Origin: Crotophaga sulcirostris | Lineage: Eukaryota; Chordata; Aves; Cuculiformes; Crotophagidae | Length of the DNA: 64,000 nt | NCBI GenBank assembly: GCA_013397455.1 | Contig: VYZB01000279.1 | Location: 372,001-436,000, forward strand | Direction of reading: 5' to 3' | In this document: in pieces, positions 1-12,828 of the stretch | Position numbering within the stretch: the stretch's first letter is position 1 | Layout: the number at the start of each line of letters is the position of its first letter | Made by a program: the position numbers and the translations under genes | The notes under the pieces: generated by a model | The model's input: the letters and a program-made list of their open reading frames with translations, nothing else | Databases searched by the model: none | What the model was told of the DNA's origin: nothing

Positions 1-3000
1 CAGAAAATTCTTCATGGCCCTTGAACACCTCTAGTATTTTACCTCTGTAAATACTGTAGCTACAACGCATCTAGACTCTTCATGAACTCTGAACTTGTGC
101 TCTCATGGCATAATATTAAAAAAAAATTGCCTTCTCGTTAGTATATATTTAAACAAGAGCAACATATGTTGCTCACTGTTCTTACCTCATGGATACCAGG
201 GTTATCTCCAGGAAAAAACGGATTTCTCTTCTAAAGATAAGCATATTCCAGAGAAGTCCCCATTCACTCTTAGATGCTAAGCCTTCCGCCCTTTCAGAGG
301 CCCCATCTATTTGTGTGTTTGCTTGTTTTCAGACATTTAAAAAAGAGGTGAAAATAATTTGAAAGGGAAGGTAGTAGGTGAAACACCACATAACCTCAGA
401 GACTAGTTTCTCTTTCTAGAGTCTTCTGAGGGATCCAAACCTACCTGTGCCTCTGTTTCCCCAGATATGAGACGAGATGTTTGGGTCCTTCAGTGAAAAC
501 TTTAAGAAAAATTGGTGGGGGATAAGAACTAGTTTTAATCTAATGTTGGTTGATAAAGCATGGTTCAGGATCTGGAAATAACTAAATGTAAGACTGGAAT
601 ACAGAGGTAGACCTGTAAAGGCACCTAACATCCATCAGTAGCAATGAGAGCCAGGCAGTGGACAAGGTCAGCTCACATTTTACGTAGCACAGCTTGTAAA
701 CGAGCAGCAGATCCAGTATAACTTGCACATTGAATAGTTCAATGATGAATCATTTCCAACAGCAAATATATTCTTTATCATTGCACTTTGGGGGTGATTT
801 AGAAGGACGTAGAACTGCTCTCTACCACATTAGTTTTATTGTGAATCATTTGTTCAGCTCCTTGTCTTTGATGCATTGATTTCATTAACTTGAAACAGTG
901 GCAAATATCAAGTTTTGTTTGAAAGATTTCTTATATTGGCTGTTCTTAGGGGTTCTTTCCTGCCACACTCAAACAGGAAAATAAATATATAAACAGGCTA
1001 CAAATATGAGAGAGAGTGTACGCATGTAAATGAATACAAAACGAGTCACCATCACAGGGTGACATCCTCCACGTTCAGGTCTGAACAGCCTCCCTTGCTC
1101 TTGTCCTGCTTACTTGACCACCCTCAGAACTGCAGTTACTTGTCATGTCACACCTCCTCTTGGCCCTGTGGAAGCCAAGGGCTACAGAAGCACAGCCAGG
1201 GAAGCCATAAGGCAGAAAAGGCCTGGGGAAAAGGTTGAACCCAACAGCTGAAGACACTGCCTCTCTGACCCGTCTAGCAAAGACGATGCCATGAGCCTTG
1301 TCATTTTTTTTGTCATGCTTTCCCAGAGTTTTCTAAGAAGAAGGCATGGCAGATTCACTTCTTCTCTTATCCAGTGCCTCTTGGCTCTGTTTCACAAGTC
1401 CCTGGAACATTTTATGCAGACCCATTCCACGCAGCTTCTTGTAAGAGAAACTGTTGAATTTTTCTGTAAAGCCATCTGCGCAGCTCTGGTGTTCAAAAGC
1501 ACAGGGACTCCTCTGATAACCTAATGAAGATGCAGAGCACATTTAAAGGCCTGACATGAACTTGACCCTGCCATAATCAACAGGCATCTGTCTTATTAAA
1601 GGACGAGATGCTTTTCACAATCATGAAAACCCACTGTGGCTTTTAGTATCTTCAGTCTCTTGAATGAACATTAAACCCATACGAATCTGCTGAACACCAG
1701 ATTAGCACTGGAAGTCTATCTGTTCTTTAGAAAAAAATGGAATACATGAGCTGATTTAGGAGCTGTTTAAAAACCAAAGTATTTTGGCATCTTCTATTAA
1801 CAGTTACAGTAGGCTCTCATTCTTCATTTTACCCGAGACTACATGCTCTCTAGGGCCTGGATAATTTCTGCAGGGCCTTGCACTGTCCTTTTCTCATTTG
1901 AGCCACAGGCAGTAATATAAAACACATTGTAACTAACAATAGGCAATTATGATAAACAAATCTTGTTGTTTCTCATCTAGATCTGTCAATTAAATCTACT
2001 GCAAAGGCAAGAAAAGCAAAGAATCTAGATATGAAATATCCTTTCTTAATGAGGCATTTAAATAGCATCTTACATTTGTTATCCAATTGTTTACATGAGA
2101 TGTCATTTGTGATGCATTGTTAGAGCCCTGTAAATCTCAGCTGGGAACAATATCCCAGAGAGCAGAGAGGGCCAGATGTGCTTCAAGCTACATCTTAGTA
2201 GATTCACTGTCTTTTCTTTTAGTATGTTACTCATCTGAAATGATATCTGTAATCCTGCTAATGAAACACAGTAACATCAGATGAAACAGCTGCCGAAAAA
2301 AAGGAGAAATAATGTGATTTTCTATTAAAGTTTTTGAGTTGCTCTTCACTTTTTCTATTGCTAGTTTAAATATTGCAGATTTTTCTGAAGTCCATTTATC
2401 TCTATAAGCATTTAATGGATAGTCTGGCTTTTGTGTTTTAAACACCTTACTCCATCTGGTTCAATAGGTCATTAGGGATATATTTAAGTTATGCTTTGTC
2501 CCAAATATTTCTTATGGGATCACAGCCAAAACAGACAAAAGATTCCAAGGTGGACAAAAGACAAGTTAATTATTCTTATTCTATAGATGAGAAAATTAAT
2601 CTCAAAAGGGAGAGAATGTCTTGCAGAAAACTCACCCCTGTCAATAGTGTGACTCCCACTGGTTTTGAATCAAGTCTTAAAGACCTAAGTCTTAATCATC
2701 ACATTTATTTCTGTGTGATCCAAGGACCTCAAAAATCCCACTTGGCCTTCTGGTTTTTATTGTTATCTGTAGGAGACCAAAATGCTTTGAAAATCTGAAC
2801 CCTAAAAGCCTTGCTAAGATCCTGTGTTACAAAGTGTACTGCTTCTAAATCAGCTGGATGAACCAAACCCGAATCATAGATTCCCAATTCAGTACATAAT
2901 GAAAATATTCTTTGTAACCACATGTACATTTCAAAAAGCAAAACTCCAGGGATATCTGATCAGATGCTTTTCAGACTGATTTAATATTTCTTTCTCCACA

Positions 3001-5409
3001 ACTTATAAAAAGATTCAAATGTTCGGCAAAAGTGAACTGTGGATGCCCAGTCTGGTGCTTGCTCTCATTACTAAGTCCAACAGTTGGTAGCAAGAAGTTA
3101 GCTGTCAGCACCCCAGCTAGAAGTGTTCAAATGCAAGTTCTGGGCTTTAGCACCGTCAACAAGAGACACGAGTCAGGACTTGAGTGGGAGGGTTATGACC
3201 ACAGCTCAGGATGCAAATTAGTATCTGTGAAGTGCACAGCACGTTCTGTAGGGCTACTTGATGGCTACACCACTGTGATTGCAGCTGGAGCCCTCCATGC
3301 ATTGTCTGTCGCTTTTGAACATTGGCCAGGATTGATTTTCTCCAATTCCAACACAGAATGTGGAGGGAAAAGAAGAGAGATTTTGTGGTTTAAGCATAAG
3401 GTAAATTTTCAGTCACTGTGAAGATGAAAATCCTGAGGCTAACTCAGTTTGGACTCTTCATTCTTTTAACATGTGTTACACCAATGACACCATTCTTATT
3501 TTTGTGACTGTCTGTTAAAAATAAATGAAAGTATTTCCAGCTTTCAAAGGTGAACTTCAACTATTTTGAATAGCTGAGCCATAAAGTCAAGTTATGCAAA
3601 TCTGTACCATCAGAGAGACTCTTGTATTTTATAGAGTCTTGTACAGATATGCCACCTATAAGCTGAAAGGAGGTCATTCTAATATTTCTTCCTGTGCAGA
3701 TCAAGAATGAAGCCCAGTGGACAGGCTGGCCTGGCAGCTGAAGCAGCATGCCAAGGTAAGAATTTAGGTCTCTATTCTAACATGCACACCATGCAGAAGC
3801 AAGAACCAGTTTACTCACAGATTAGATCTCTGAGCTGGGGAGGAAGGTGGTAGTGACTGGTTAGAGTTTTGTGGCAGGAGTTGTTGCTTATTTTGTGCTT
3901 AGCCTTGCAAAACAAAAAGAGTATGTGCAAACCTCACTGTGGGAGTAGCAAGAAATACAAGGAGGTTCTAGTAAACTGTGTTGAGTTGATAAGCATAGAG
4001 AAGTAAAAGATTTCAGGGTTGTGTCATTTGAGGGATATTGAAATTCATCGTAAACTAGTCTTCTGTAACTATCTGTTGTGTGACTTAAGACAAAAGGAAA
4101 ATAAATTACAAATATAAGAGGAAATAAATATAATAATGTCTCCTCCTAATCTAGTCATTTTCATTTACAAAGTCAACACAGATGAATGAGCAATTTACCC
4201 AGATGAAATCACTGTAATTCTTAGTGCCCACTTGCAATAACTGCCTGTCCCTAGCGATTTGCCTTCATTGTTAATTTACAATTGAGTTGTTATGAATGTA
4301 GAGAGGGGAAAATTATTGAAAAAAATAGTTGTATGTGACTGCCAGCCCAATGCGCTCCACAGATCTGCACTGGTGATGTAGTGCTGGGCCTATGAGCTCT
4401 GCAGTCAGACAGCCTGCACAGAAGGATATTGCCTGTCCCTTTGAAAACTCACTCATATATGGATTTGAGCTGTGACTCTGGGCTAGCGTGAACTACTTAA
4501 GAAAAAAACAGGGAGGAAGGAGTTTGACATTCATTAAAAGCCACAGACTTTTCAGCTGCCTTTCTGCTGAGGGAGTGCATCCAGCTCAAGGAGACTTATG
4601 GCACCATTTTGCTGTCACCCTTTTTCCAAAATTTTGGCTTCTTTCAAAGCCTGATGTCCTAATATAGAACAAAAGAAAGATCCCTCTGGAAGGCTTTATG
4701 CCCTAGGTATAACTTATTTGAGTCTCTTCGGTTTGTGAGATGCATGAAGCACTCCTGGTTGATTGACAGGCCAAGACTATGAAGTCATCTTGAGAAAGCC
4801 ATAAATAGCATATAACTCAGCTTCTCTGAGTCCCCAGCAGGTGTATTCATCAGGCACAGAAGTCTCGCCAAGCATCAAAATCGACAGTTTTCATTAGCTT
4901 TCTTCAACTTGAGAATCCAGCTGTAATAGGCAGTGTGGAGAAATCAGAGGAACTGCAGGTTTTCAGCAAGACTGTGTTATCAGAGAGTCCTGATTATACA
5001 GAGCAGGTAAGGCACTGGTTTAGCAGTCACTGTTCTCACTGGCGCTGCTCTTAATGACTAATCCCCACAGCATGCTTTCTCACCTCTCTGAGCCTTGCAG
5101 TTTAACACCACAGCCAGCCTCTAGAAGGAAATTACATGATGCAATATGAACAGACATCCTTTCCAGCAACAGGTCTGCATCCAGCTCGTGTGTTTTAGCA
5201 CAGGTCTGGCAAAACATGGAGTTATTCCTTAAGCCCTTGCTCTTGGAATTGTGTAGCTAGTTCTTAGATGTCATTAAAAACAAGTAAGTTGCTGATTCAG
5301 AGCACGGAAACCCTTAGCAGACTTTTTGGAAAGGAGAAAAGAAAGAGGACATCCTCCACTAAATCATTATTTTTAGTACCTTTAGTACCCCTAAGCAACA
5401 AAAGACCCT
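1..5409. other. TECRL intron 2 (distal part); no gene recognised
   Basis: This stretch lies downstream of TECRL exon 2 on the transcribed (minus) strand, so it is read as part of intron 2. I looked on the minus strand for the next expected TECRL coding block, whose hallmark is Cys-Pro-x-Trp-Tyr-Pro followed by the remainder of the ubiquitin-like domain, and did not find it. Several short ORFs occur, the longest being 129 codons at 3032-3421 on the plus strand. None shows a recognisable domain or convincing flanking splice sites. No microsatellite longer than about 20 bp is present. Nothing else is supported here. Confidence 0.6.
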
Positions 5410-6067
5410 TCTCCTTGTTCTGCATGAACCTCATGAAGTTCAATGAGACCAAGTGCAAGGTCCTGCTCCTGGGTCTGGGCAATCCCAAGCACAATTACAG
5501 GTTAGGCAGAGAATGGACTTAGAGAAGCTCTGAAGAGAAAGTCTTGGGGTTGTTGGTGGATGAAAAACTCAACATGACCTCTCTCATGAGACTTTACTTG
5601 GTGTACTGCATTCAGTTCTGGAGTCCTCAGCATAGGAAGGACATGGATCTGTTAGAGCAAGTCCAGAGGAGGACCATGAAGATGATCAAAGGGCTGGAGC
5701 ACCTCTCATATAAGGACAGACTGAGAGAGTTGGGCTTGCTTAACCTACAGTAGAGAAGGCTCCAGGGTGACCTAACAGTAGTCTTCCAGGGGCCTACAGA
5801 AAAGCCGGGGAGGGGCTCTTTATCAAGGAGTTCAGTGATAGGACAGTATCAGGAAGAGATTAGGAAGAATTCTTCTACTGTGAGAGTGGTGAGGCACCGG
5901 CATGGGTTGCCCAGAGAAGTCATGGAAACCTCATCCCTGGAGATGTTCAAGGCCAGGCTAGATGAGGTTTTGAGCAGCCTGATCTAGCAGAAGGTATCCG
6001 GGCCCATGGGAAAGGAAGTAGTTGGTTTTTAAGGTCCCTTCCAACCCAAACCATTCTATCATTCTTC
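5410..6067 (+). mobile_element. CR1 LINE fragment, 3' end, internally deleted
   Basis: This is a 5'-truncated CR1 non-LTR retrotransposon. The translated sequence shows the conserved end of the CR1 ORF2 reverse transcriptase: a 'KCKVLLLG' block, 'LVDEKLNM', then 'YCIQFWSPQHRKDMDLLE' and 'LRELGLLNLQ'. About 85 bp that normally separate 'KLNM' from 'YCIQFW' are missing near 5578-5590, and the downstream frame carries a stop at the end of 'LNLQ'. The non-coding 3' part ends with the CR1 signature 'aaggtcccttccaaccc' and the tail 'attctatcattct'. The tail is of the ATTCTATG type, unlike most copies here. It lies in TECRL intron 2, antisense to the gene. The 5' boundary is uncertain by about 20 bp. 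Confidence 0.9.
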
Positions 6068-9000
6068 GCCAGGCTGGCTGGACTTCCACTGTTCTGTGTT
6101 TTGAAGATCTGCTTCAGGGGTTTTGGGTGAACAACAACCTGTTGGTTTTAAAATGCTGCTCTCCTTCCCACTGTCACCCTACTGACAGGACACAGGGAGA
6201 AGTGAGCTGGAGGCAGTCACAGGTCATTTTGAGGGGGAGAAGGAGGAAAAATATGCAGAAGCCTCCCAAATAGCTGGAAAAGAATTCTGTGATATGGTCC
6301 TTCTGCTTATGTTTGTCCTCACAGATGGTAGAGTATCTCATTGCATTAGACAATAAAGATCTTATTCGAGGTACTTGGAAGTCAGTGGCAGTGTTTGATA
6401 GACTCGATGAAATGGCATGTTGGAAAGGCCTGCACAGGAGCCTCTGATCTAAGAAAATATCTCAGTGGTTTTCCAGGGAACATAGCTCTTAGGATCATTA
6501 TAGAAATACCTGTAATAAACAGCTGGAAGATTGTATAGCAGTCTTCTAAAGTTTAATAGAATCTAGAAATAATAATATTTATTCTTGAGTGCCACCTACT
6601 GACAATTTCTTTCTTAATGATCTACTATCATTGCATTGCTTATTTTATATATCATATGTAGCATCTATTAGCTTAGATGGGGTGGAGGCTGCAGTTTCAG
6701 AGCTGAAGGATTAGGAGTTAATATTTTTTTGTGACAGCTGGCAGCTTGTAATATTCCTTCTTCCTTGATCATCTCATCCCCCTCTGCAACCTGGGGTATC
6801 CTGCATGTGGTGTTTTCTGCTCTCGTTTCAACTTCCGTTTTCCTTCTACCCATTGCCAGGCTTCCTCCCACCTGCTCTTCCCTTCCTGCCGGCTGCTTCC
6901 ACCTAGAGACCAATTTCTGGCTTCCCAAGCTCACTCTTCTGACTTCAAAGAGTAGCTCTAGTTGCGCTACCTCCTTGTGCAAAAGGCTGCATCCATGCTG
7001 AGATCTTATTTCCCGCTCTCCTTTCCATTCTTCCTCTTCTTCCAGGAGCTCTTTTTCAGCAACTTTTGTGCAGTAACCTTGAAAATATTTAATGATTACT
7101 GACTCCACTATATGACCTGTTCTAGAGATATTTTATTTTAGTTATGTAATACTTGAATTAGCATTATTATTATAGTGTTTCATTCTCTATCTGTAAGATT
7201 TCCTCCCCCAGCAGTCCAATTCATTTTGCAAAGATAAAAATAAATTAAAGGTGAAGAGTTATGGCAAAGGACAAGATCTTGAAAAGTTTAGCCTGTAAGA
7301 TATTTCTTTCCCTGTTGAAAATATAATCTTTCCAGATAAGGAAAATGTCATGTACCTAACTCATTATAAGCAATCAAGAAAATGGAAAAAAAAGGCTACT
7401 TCTTACACAATTAGATTGTGGCTTTGTTCTACCTTTATCACCTGGCCAAAGGAGAGAGGGAAATAGTAGCAAACCCACCTAGCGCACAGCACCAGTTTGA
7501 TTGAGGCTTTTTTGGCCATACGTTAAATAATACAGTGTGATGGCCAGTAACACCCAGGCACTCAGCTGCCACTCAGTTTCAGGTAGAAAACATGAAGCAG
7601 TAGAAGCATAGACATTTGTAGATGCCACTGTAGAACATGTATTTTTTGTCTGCAACATATTTATATTGTGGAACTTCTTCACAGAGGATTTTGCTGAGGT
7701 CAAAACTGTAAGTAGGTTTAAAAAGGATTAGACAGATTCATGGTAGGCTGGTGTGATATTTGCTATTAAGTGTGACAGCTTGGATCTAACATCTGTTACA
7801 GAAAACCCCTGTAGCGTTGATGGTCGGAATGCTGCAACAGGGAAACTGGTGTTCTGAGCTAACCCTGGATGGTGCTCCCAGTGTCTGCCAGGGGCAGCAG
7901 CTACAGGGACCAGGGGCTGATTCAAAACAGCCATCTTCAGTCTGGAGAAAGCCTTTGAGTTCCCATGGAAGTGGTAGCTTGCCTTAAAGGCTTATTCTCC
8001 ACAAAGAACTCATATCTCCAGTGATAAAACTGGGATTGCCCCCCTGAACTCAGTGCCACAGAAAGCACAGGGTTAGGCTTTGCTAGGGTTGCTTCATTAG
8101 AGACAGTTTTGTTGAAGTGAGGACTGAGGAGTATTTCAGTATTTTTCCTGGGCTTCTAAGTCCATATTCTGCTTTTCGTATGAACACAGATCCACATTAA
8201 TGGTTGACTGACTTAGAAACTACTGAGCAGCAACATGTTATGTGTCACTTGCATCCAATTTCTTTTATTTTAATTATTTACAGCCTCCTGTGCTGCAATT
8301 CATAATTCAGTCTTTTTCCTCCTTTCTTGAATCAGGCAATGAAAACTGATCAGTGACAGAGATGATGCTTGTGAAATTGCTGCACAGGGGTTCCTCTCAC
8401 TGAAGGGCTGACAAGATACCAGCTGAGGAGAAACCTTAATTGCACGGATGATCAAAGGAGAATGTATGAAGACAGTGAGACTGTAAGAGTGTGTGCGTAG
8501 GAGTGTGTTTTAGAAAGAGATTATAGGGGAACACGTGAGTGTGGCACACACAAGACGACAGAAATGGGTGCATGAGCTACTACAAAATAGCATGCTAATC
8601 AAAGGCATCCACAGATCAGCTTCAGACCCTTCTCAGCTCTTGCCTAATAGAACTGTGTTCTGTAAGCTGTCATCCTCCAAATCATATGAAGAGAAAAAAA
8701 GGGAAGGTTTGTTATTTGGGGAGGAGGGGGGAACCTCATGAGACAAAAACATCCAGGCTGAACTGGAAAAGAGAGATCAAAGCAATGAGCTGGAATGGGA
8801 AGAAAGGACACAGGACACTGACGTAGTGTGCTCCTGGGAATGGTGGGAACTGAACTGAAAAATTGAAAACTGGAAAAGAATTGAAGGCACATGCCAGCCC
8901 TTCCATGTGCTGTAAAACACTGTACTGATAGAGTTTCACTAGCTTATACATAGAGTTGTACCGTTTTATGCCAAATCCTTTAAAAACCTCATTACAGTTA

Positions 9001-10703
9001 AATTGGAATAAACCCCTGTGTCAGTGACTTTCAACTGATTTAAGCTGCACTCGTATAAATACATTTTCAGTTTATTTAAGAGAGCCTAAGCAGAAATGCA
9101 CTGCATGTCACAAAGTGATCAGAGGACACACTCTTATTGAAATATTAAAACTTATGCACTCAATCTTTTCATATTCAGCTGCGGGACTTTTGAACTTTTG
9201 CCATTTTGCATTTTACAAGCCTTTACAGGCAGTAAAAACAAGTAGATCTGGAGCAGTCAGGTCAACAGCCTTTTGCTTCATCAACTGAATCTTTGTGCAA
9301 TGACAGAAGACTTCAACTTTAGTGTTGTATAAAATTCTACAGACAGAGGAGAAGCATAATATTTCTTCTACTTACCCTACTCTGAATTCAGTGTCTGACT
9401 AAAGCCTTGTTTTTTTTGCAAAAGGCATCAAGCCTTTACCTGAATACACCCTTTTTTGTAAAAATAATGAAAACCCATCATCTAAGATGCTTACTCCAAC
9501 AGCAAAACACCCTGTTTCTTGGGACCAAATAACTCATTTCTAGAGTTTCTCTGCCTTCGCTTCCAACCCTCAAGTCTTGTTGCGTCGTCTTCTACTCAAC
9601 TAAATACCCTTGTAGTACTAAGGAGTCTGGTTCAAGCTAGTAGGCCTTGCATAGTCCTGAACATCTCAAATGTGAGTGACACTCAAGGTTGCCAGTTGTC
9701 ATGCCACAGTACCACAAGTAGCACTTTACTTCCAACAGGCAGGAGTGAGAGAAATATTTCTCAGTCTAGGAGCAAGGGAGGCATAGTTAGGATCTCTACA
9801 AACGCAGATACAGGAATATTTTAGCATTTCAGGACTTGAGGCACATTGTACATCCTGTAGGTTTTAGGTACATTTGGCCCCAATCCCCAAAATCCTGAAC
9901 AGCAGTTCAGTGGTTAACAGTAAATGCCATCAAAATCTGGCTCTCAGCCACTTTCATTGTTCTTTTTCACACACCTCTAGTAAAGGATGGAGGTGTATGG
10001 CTAGGAGAAGGCATAAAGGAAGCATCCAGCAAAAATGTTGTTCTCTAGCAGAAACAGAAGAGGGATTTTTGAGTATGATTACTCTCATCTCTTCTCACAT
10101 CCAAGGTCCATATCTGCAGTCTGTAAGTACAAAAATCACTCCCCACTATTTTCTTCCCTCCGCAAGGACATGCAAAAAAAAAAAAATGGTACTAGAAGAA
10201 AGGGAAGTTGCTCTGACCATCAAGGAGCTGGACATGGTTAGTTGAGAAGCCTCTCAGATTGCCCGCACAATCCCAGGTAAGTCAATTAATCACTCTGCAT
10301 GAGTTCCCTACTGCAATAGTCATTTGATATACATTGTTTGTTTATGGCCAGATTGAAGCAGTTTAATGTTATCAAAGCTTATCTAATATAGTACTGTGAG
10401 GGCAAATGCAGTTGTGGTCTGGAATGAACACTGTGTAATGTTAAAAAGAGGATAGAAAAGCATTGCCCCTCATGGGCTGGCAGTGATAAATTATTCAGTC
10501 CTCTCCTTTGTCCTCTCCTTCCAGCCTCTCACAGCTGTGAGAACTACAGCAGAACCTTTGTCCAGACACTGTTCTTATTTAGCACTGGAACTGTCAAGCC
10601 AGTCTCAGCTTTCATGTGAGATTTCATGAAAAATAAATTTGACAAGTTCTCCAAGCTGAAAGGCCTCTAACCATGCCTTCAGCCTGCTAGCCATAGTACT
10701 TAC
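6068..10703. other. TECRL intron 2 (proximal part); no gene recognised
   Basis: This is intronic sequence between the CR1 copy at 5.4-6.1 kb and exon 2. The longest ORF (6668-7108, minus strand, 146 codons) is Glu/Lys-rich and low in complexity, with no recognised domain. A rough estimate suggests that one ORF of this length is expected by chance in a window of this size and composition. A run of 13 A residues at about 10176-10188 is the only notable simple sequence. Minus-strand TECRL exon 3 was sought here and not found. Confidence 0.55.
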
Positions 10704-10755
10704 ATGCTTTGTGAAATTTGTGTTTCACATCAAGAAGAGTAGATGATGGAGGTAC
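10704..10755 (-). CDS. TECRL: TECRL coding exon 2 (52 nt), partial gene
   Basis: On the minus strand a strong acceptor (pyrimidine-rich 'ttttgttttcttttccag', ending at 10756) opens an exon that translates as VPPSSTLLDVKHKFHKA plus one extra base. It then meets a consensus donor 'gtaagt' at 10703-10698. The phase fits exon 1 (phase 0 in, phase 1 out). The next exon should therefore begin with the last two bases of a Cys codon, as in the TECR/TECRL family where this block continues 'KA-C-P-x-W-Y-P'. The peptide corresponds to residues 79-95 of the bird protein, in the ubiquitin-like N-terminal domain of trans-2,3-enoyl-CoA reductases. Human TECRL, recalled from general knowledge, is similar here, with 'SST..DVK.KFHKAC' conserved. 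The exon has no ORF-sized length of its own and is recognised from splice signals plus homology. Confidence 0.9.
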
Positions 10756-12704
10756 CTGGAAAAGAAAACAAAATGCATGCAGATTAATTTTTCTATCTTT
10801 TTCATTTTGGGATCCCTTCTCCCCTCTTCTAATGAAGAGACAATTCAATTTGTCTGCAAGTTCCTTAAGCAATAATGAAGCAAATCTGCGAATTGACTCT
10901 GACATGTTGATATGCTATTAAGGATTGTCCACATTTGGTTTACATGTTACCTGGGCCACCTCTGCTTGGCTGATGGAAGAGTAAAAACCCAAGGGTCAAG
11001 AGGGAAAGCTGCAGGCCCTGCTTGAGGCAATAACTGTCTCCAAGATCAAACTAGTGAGCCAACTTGAAGGATTAGCTTTAAAGTTAGGTTCAAGCATGCT
11101 GGGATCTGGTTCCCAGAAACATGAAAGAGTTTTCCTAAGGGGCCAGCAACAAAGGTGGCATGTTCTGGTTTTTCTGCCTGAAATTAGTTTGCTTCTGCAC
11201 GCTGTTGTTCATGTGCACTGAAACAATCCAGGCGTCACAGTGTTAGATGGCAGTCTGGGCACATTTTAGGCTCTATTTTATTATATATAATGATTTCTTA
11301 ATACACTTTGTGCAAAGTATCTAGAAACACATAATTTACTAGAGTGAAAGACTGAGAAGCATCTTGCATGTACAAGGAAAGAAATGGAACACTTCAGGAA
11401 GCAGTCCATTGAGCTGGAGATCAAGGTAGCAAGAGGCAAGGTCTAGTCTTGATAAGACCATCTCTTTGCAGTGGACACTGATTTAATATTCTATATTGAT
11501 CATTTAAGCACAGATACTGAGAAGTAAATTGAACTGTGTCTTAATCATGGGGATCTCCTTTGGCTCTAGCAAGAGACCTCATCGCTGAAGTCAGACAGCA
11601 GAATGCAGAAACCAACCTTCCCCGGAGACTTTAGGCACCTGTGAAGCATACTTGTATGCAGTGGTGGTGACATATAGCAAAATCTTGAGGAGCAGGAGAA
11701 TTTTTTCAGACTGAGGCAGAAAAGCAGCCATGGCACAATTTTCCCTGGCTGGGCACTGAGGACCTGGTTCACCCCATCTCCAACTTCCTTCAGTCTAAGC
11801 AGAATGCAGCAGTTTCTAGATATAACCTCCTTGGCAGTTACACAGGAACCCAACTTCTACCCAGTTCTACTCTGCAGAAGTTCGTTTGCTTCTTCCCACC
11901 TAAAGATTACTGTGGGGTTTGCTAGGCAATCAAGTTCCTCTTCCATTTCATTGGAACTCATGCACTTAAGCATTAATTGACTTACTGAGACTTGCTTGTA
12001 TCTTGGTACCGTCTTTAGCCTATAGCCCTATTTATCCCAAATGTGAATAATGAAATTTATTTATGTATTTATTTCACTTATTAGTGATATTAGTGAATTG
12101 TGACAATCACCATGTATAAGAAATAGAGAAGAACATAAGAGATTCTGCTGGTAGAGATCAGTCAGCACTGTAAAATAGATTGTTTTGCTGAAAAGACTGA
12201 GTCTGGAGAAATAGTCATATAAGAAAATTAAATTGCTGATTTAAAAGCAATAAATCAGTTCAGAAAGGAAGTTTTACTCTTACATAATTTGACTTGCCAC
12301 ACAAACATGCGATATATGCCTAGGAGTAAGTCAACTTTTTTACAGTAATAATATGAACAGGTAGAGAGGTCAATATCTAAAGCTGTAAAGCAAAACCTGT
12401 GCTAAACATTGCAGATGTGGATGCAAGAGCTGTTAGCTGGCAATGGCCACACAACAGTGCAGACCAAAAATCTGTCATGTCCTAACACAAGGCAGGAGTG
12501 CAGGTTTTCAGAGATGGTGTTACCAGCTGAAGTACGGGTATGGTCTTTTCATCTGGCTTTCTAAATACAGTACAAGCCACATTACTGTAGGACCTGCATC
12601 CCTATAGGAGACCAGCATCTCACTATGCCAGGTTCTGGGAAAGAGTAGCCAGGTTCGACCTGTGCTCTGGAGAGGTATCATCTGATAAGTCAAGGGAAGC
12701 TGAA
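10756..12704. other. TECRL intron 1, 3' (acceptor-side) part; no gene recognised
   Basis: This is the part of the roughly 13-kb intron 1 next to exon 2. Its first bases, read on the minus strand, form the polypyrimidine tract and acceptor of exon 2. The longest ORF is 95 codons (11566-11853, minus strand) and has no recognisable domain. No repeats beyond short A/T-rich runs are seen. Confidence 0.6.
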
Positions 12705-12828
12705 AGACTGGATGAGGCACTGAGTGCCATGGTTTAGGTGATGGGATGGTGTTAGTGTTGGCTTATAGGTTGGACTTGATGATCTCAGAGGTCCCTTCCA
12801 ACCTTGTGATACTGTGATAGTGTGACTG
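12705..12828 (+). mobile_element. CR1 LINE 3'-end fragment (ATACTGTG tail)
   Basis: A severely 5'-truncated CR1 copy of about 124 bp. It starts within 'gactggatgaggcac', the codons just before the ORF2 stop. It continues through the conserved 'ataggttggacttgatgat' and 'gaggtcccttccaacctt' and ends with the octamer tail 'gtgatactgtgatagtgtga'. The tail belongs to the ATACTGTG subfamily that dominates this window. It lies in TECRL intron 1, antisense to the gene. Confidence 0.93.

Noticed and set aside
180..215. Minus-strand TGG-TAT-CC near a 'gtaag' donor, considered as the Trp-Tyr-Pro of TECRL exon 3
   Set aside because: The frame giving Trp-Tyr-Pro stops at once, and the frame leading into the donor does not encode the family sequence.
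1075..1542. Overlapping ORFs on both strands suggesting a processed pseudogene
   Set aside because: No frame gave a recognisable protein, and no poly-A tail or target-site duplication was apparent.
3561..3749. Minus-strand ORF considered as TECRL exon 3 because of a vaguely similar Leu/Gly pattern
   Set aside because: It lacks the Cys-Pro-x-Trp-Tyr-Pro start, the phase after the nearest acceptor does not fit exon 2, and the residues do not match the family.
6668..7108. 146-codon Glu/Lys-rich minus-strand ORF in TECRL intron 2
   Set aside because: It is low-complexity, with no family resemblance. A rough estimate with about 6% stop codons per frame predicts about one ORF of this length by chance in 64 kb.
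10060..10150. Minus-strand 'TADMDLG' next to an acceptor-like site, considered as the TECRL 'TLYATDLG' block
   Set aside because: The preceding sequence contains a stop and no family match; it is only 600 bp from exon 2 and the phase does not work.
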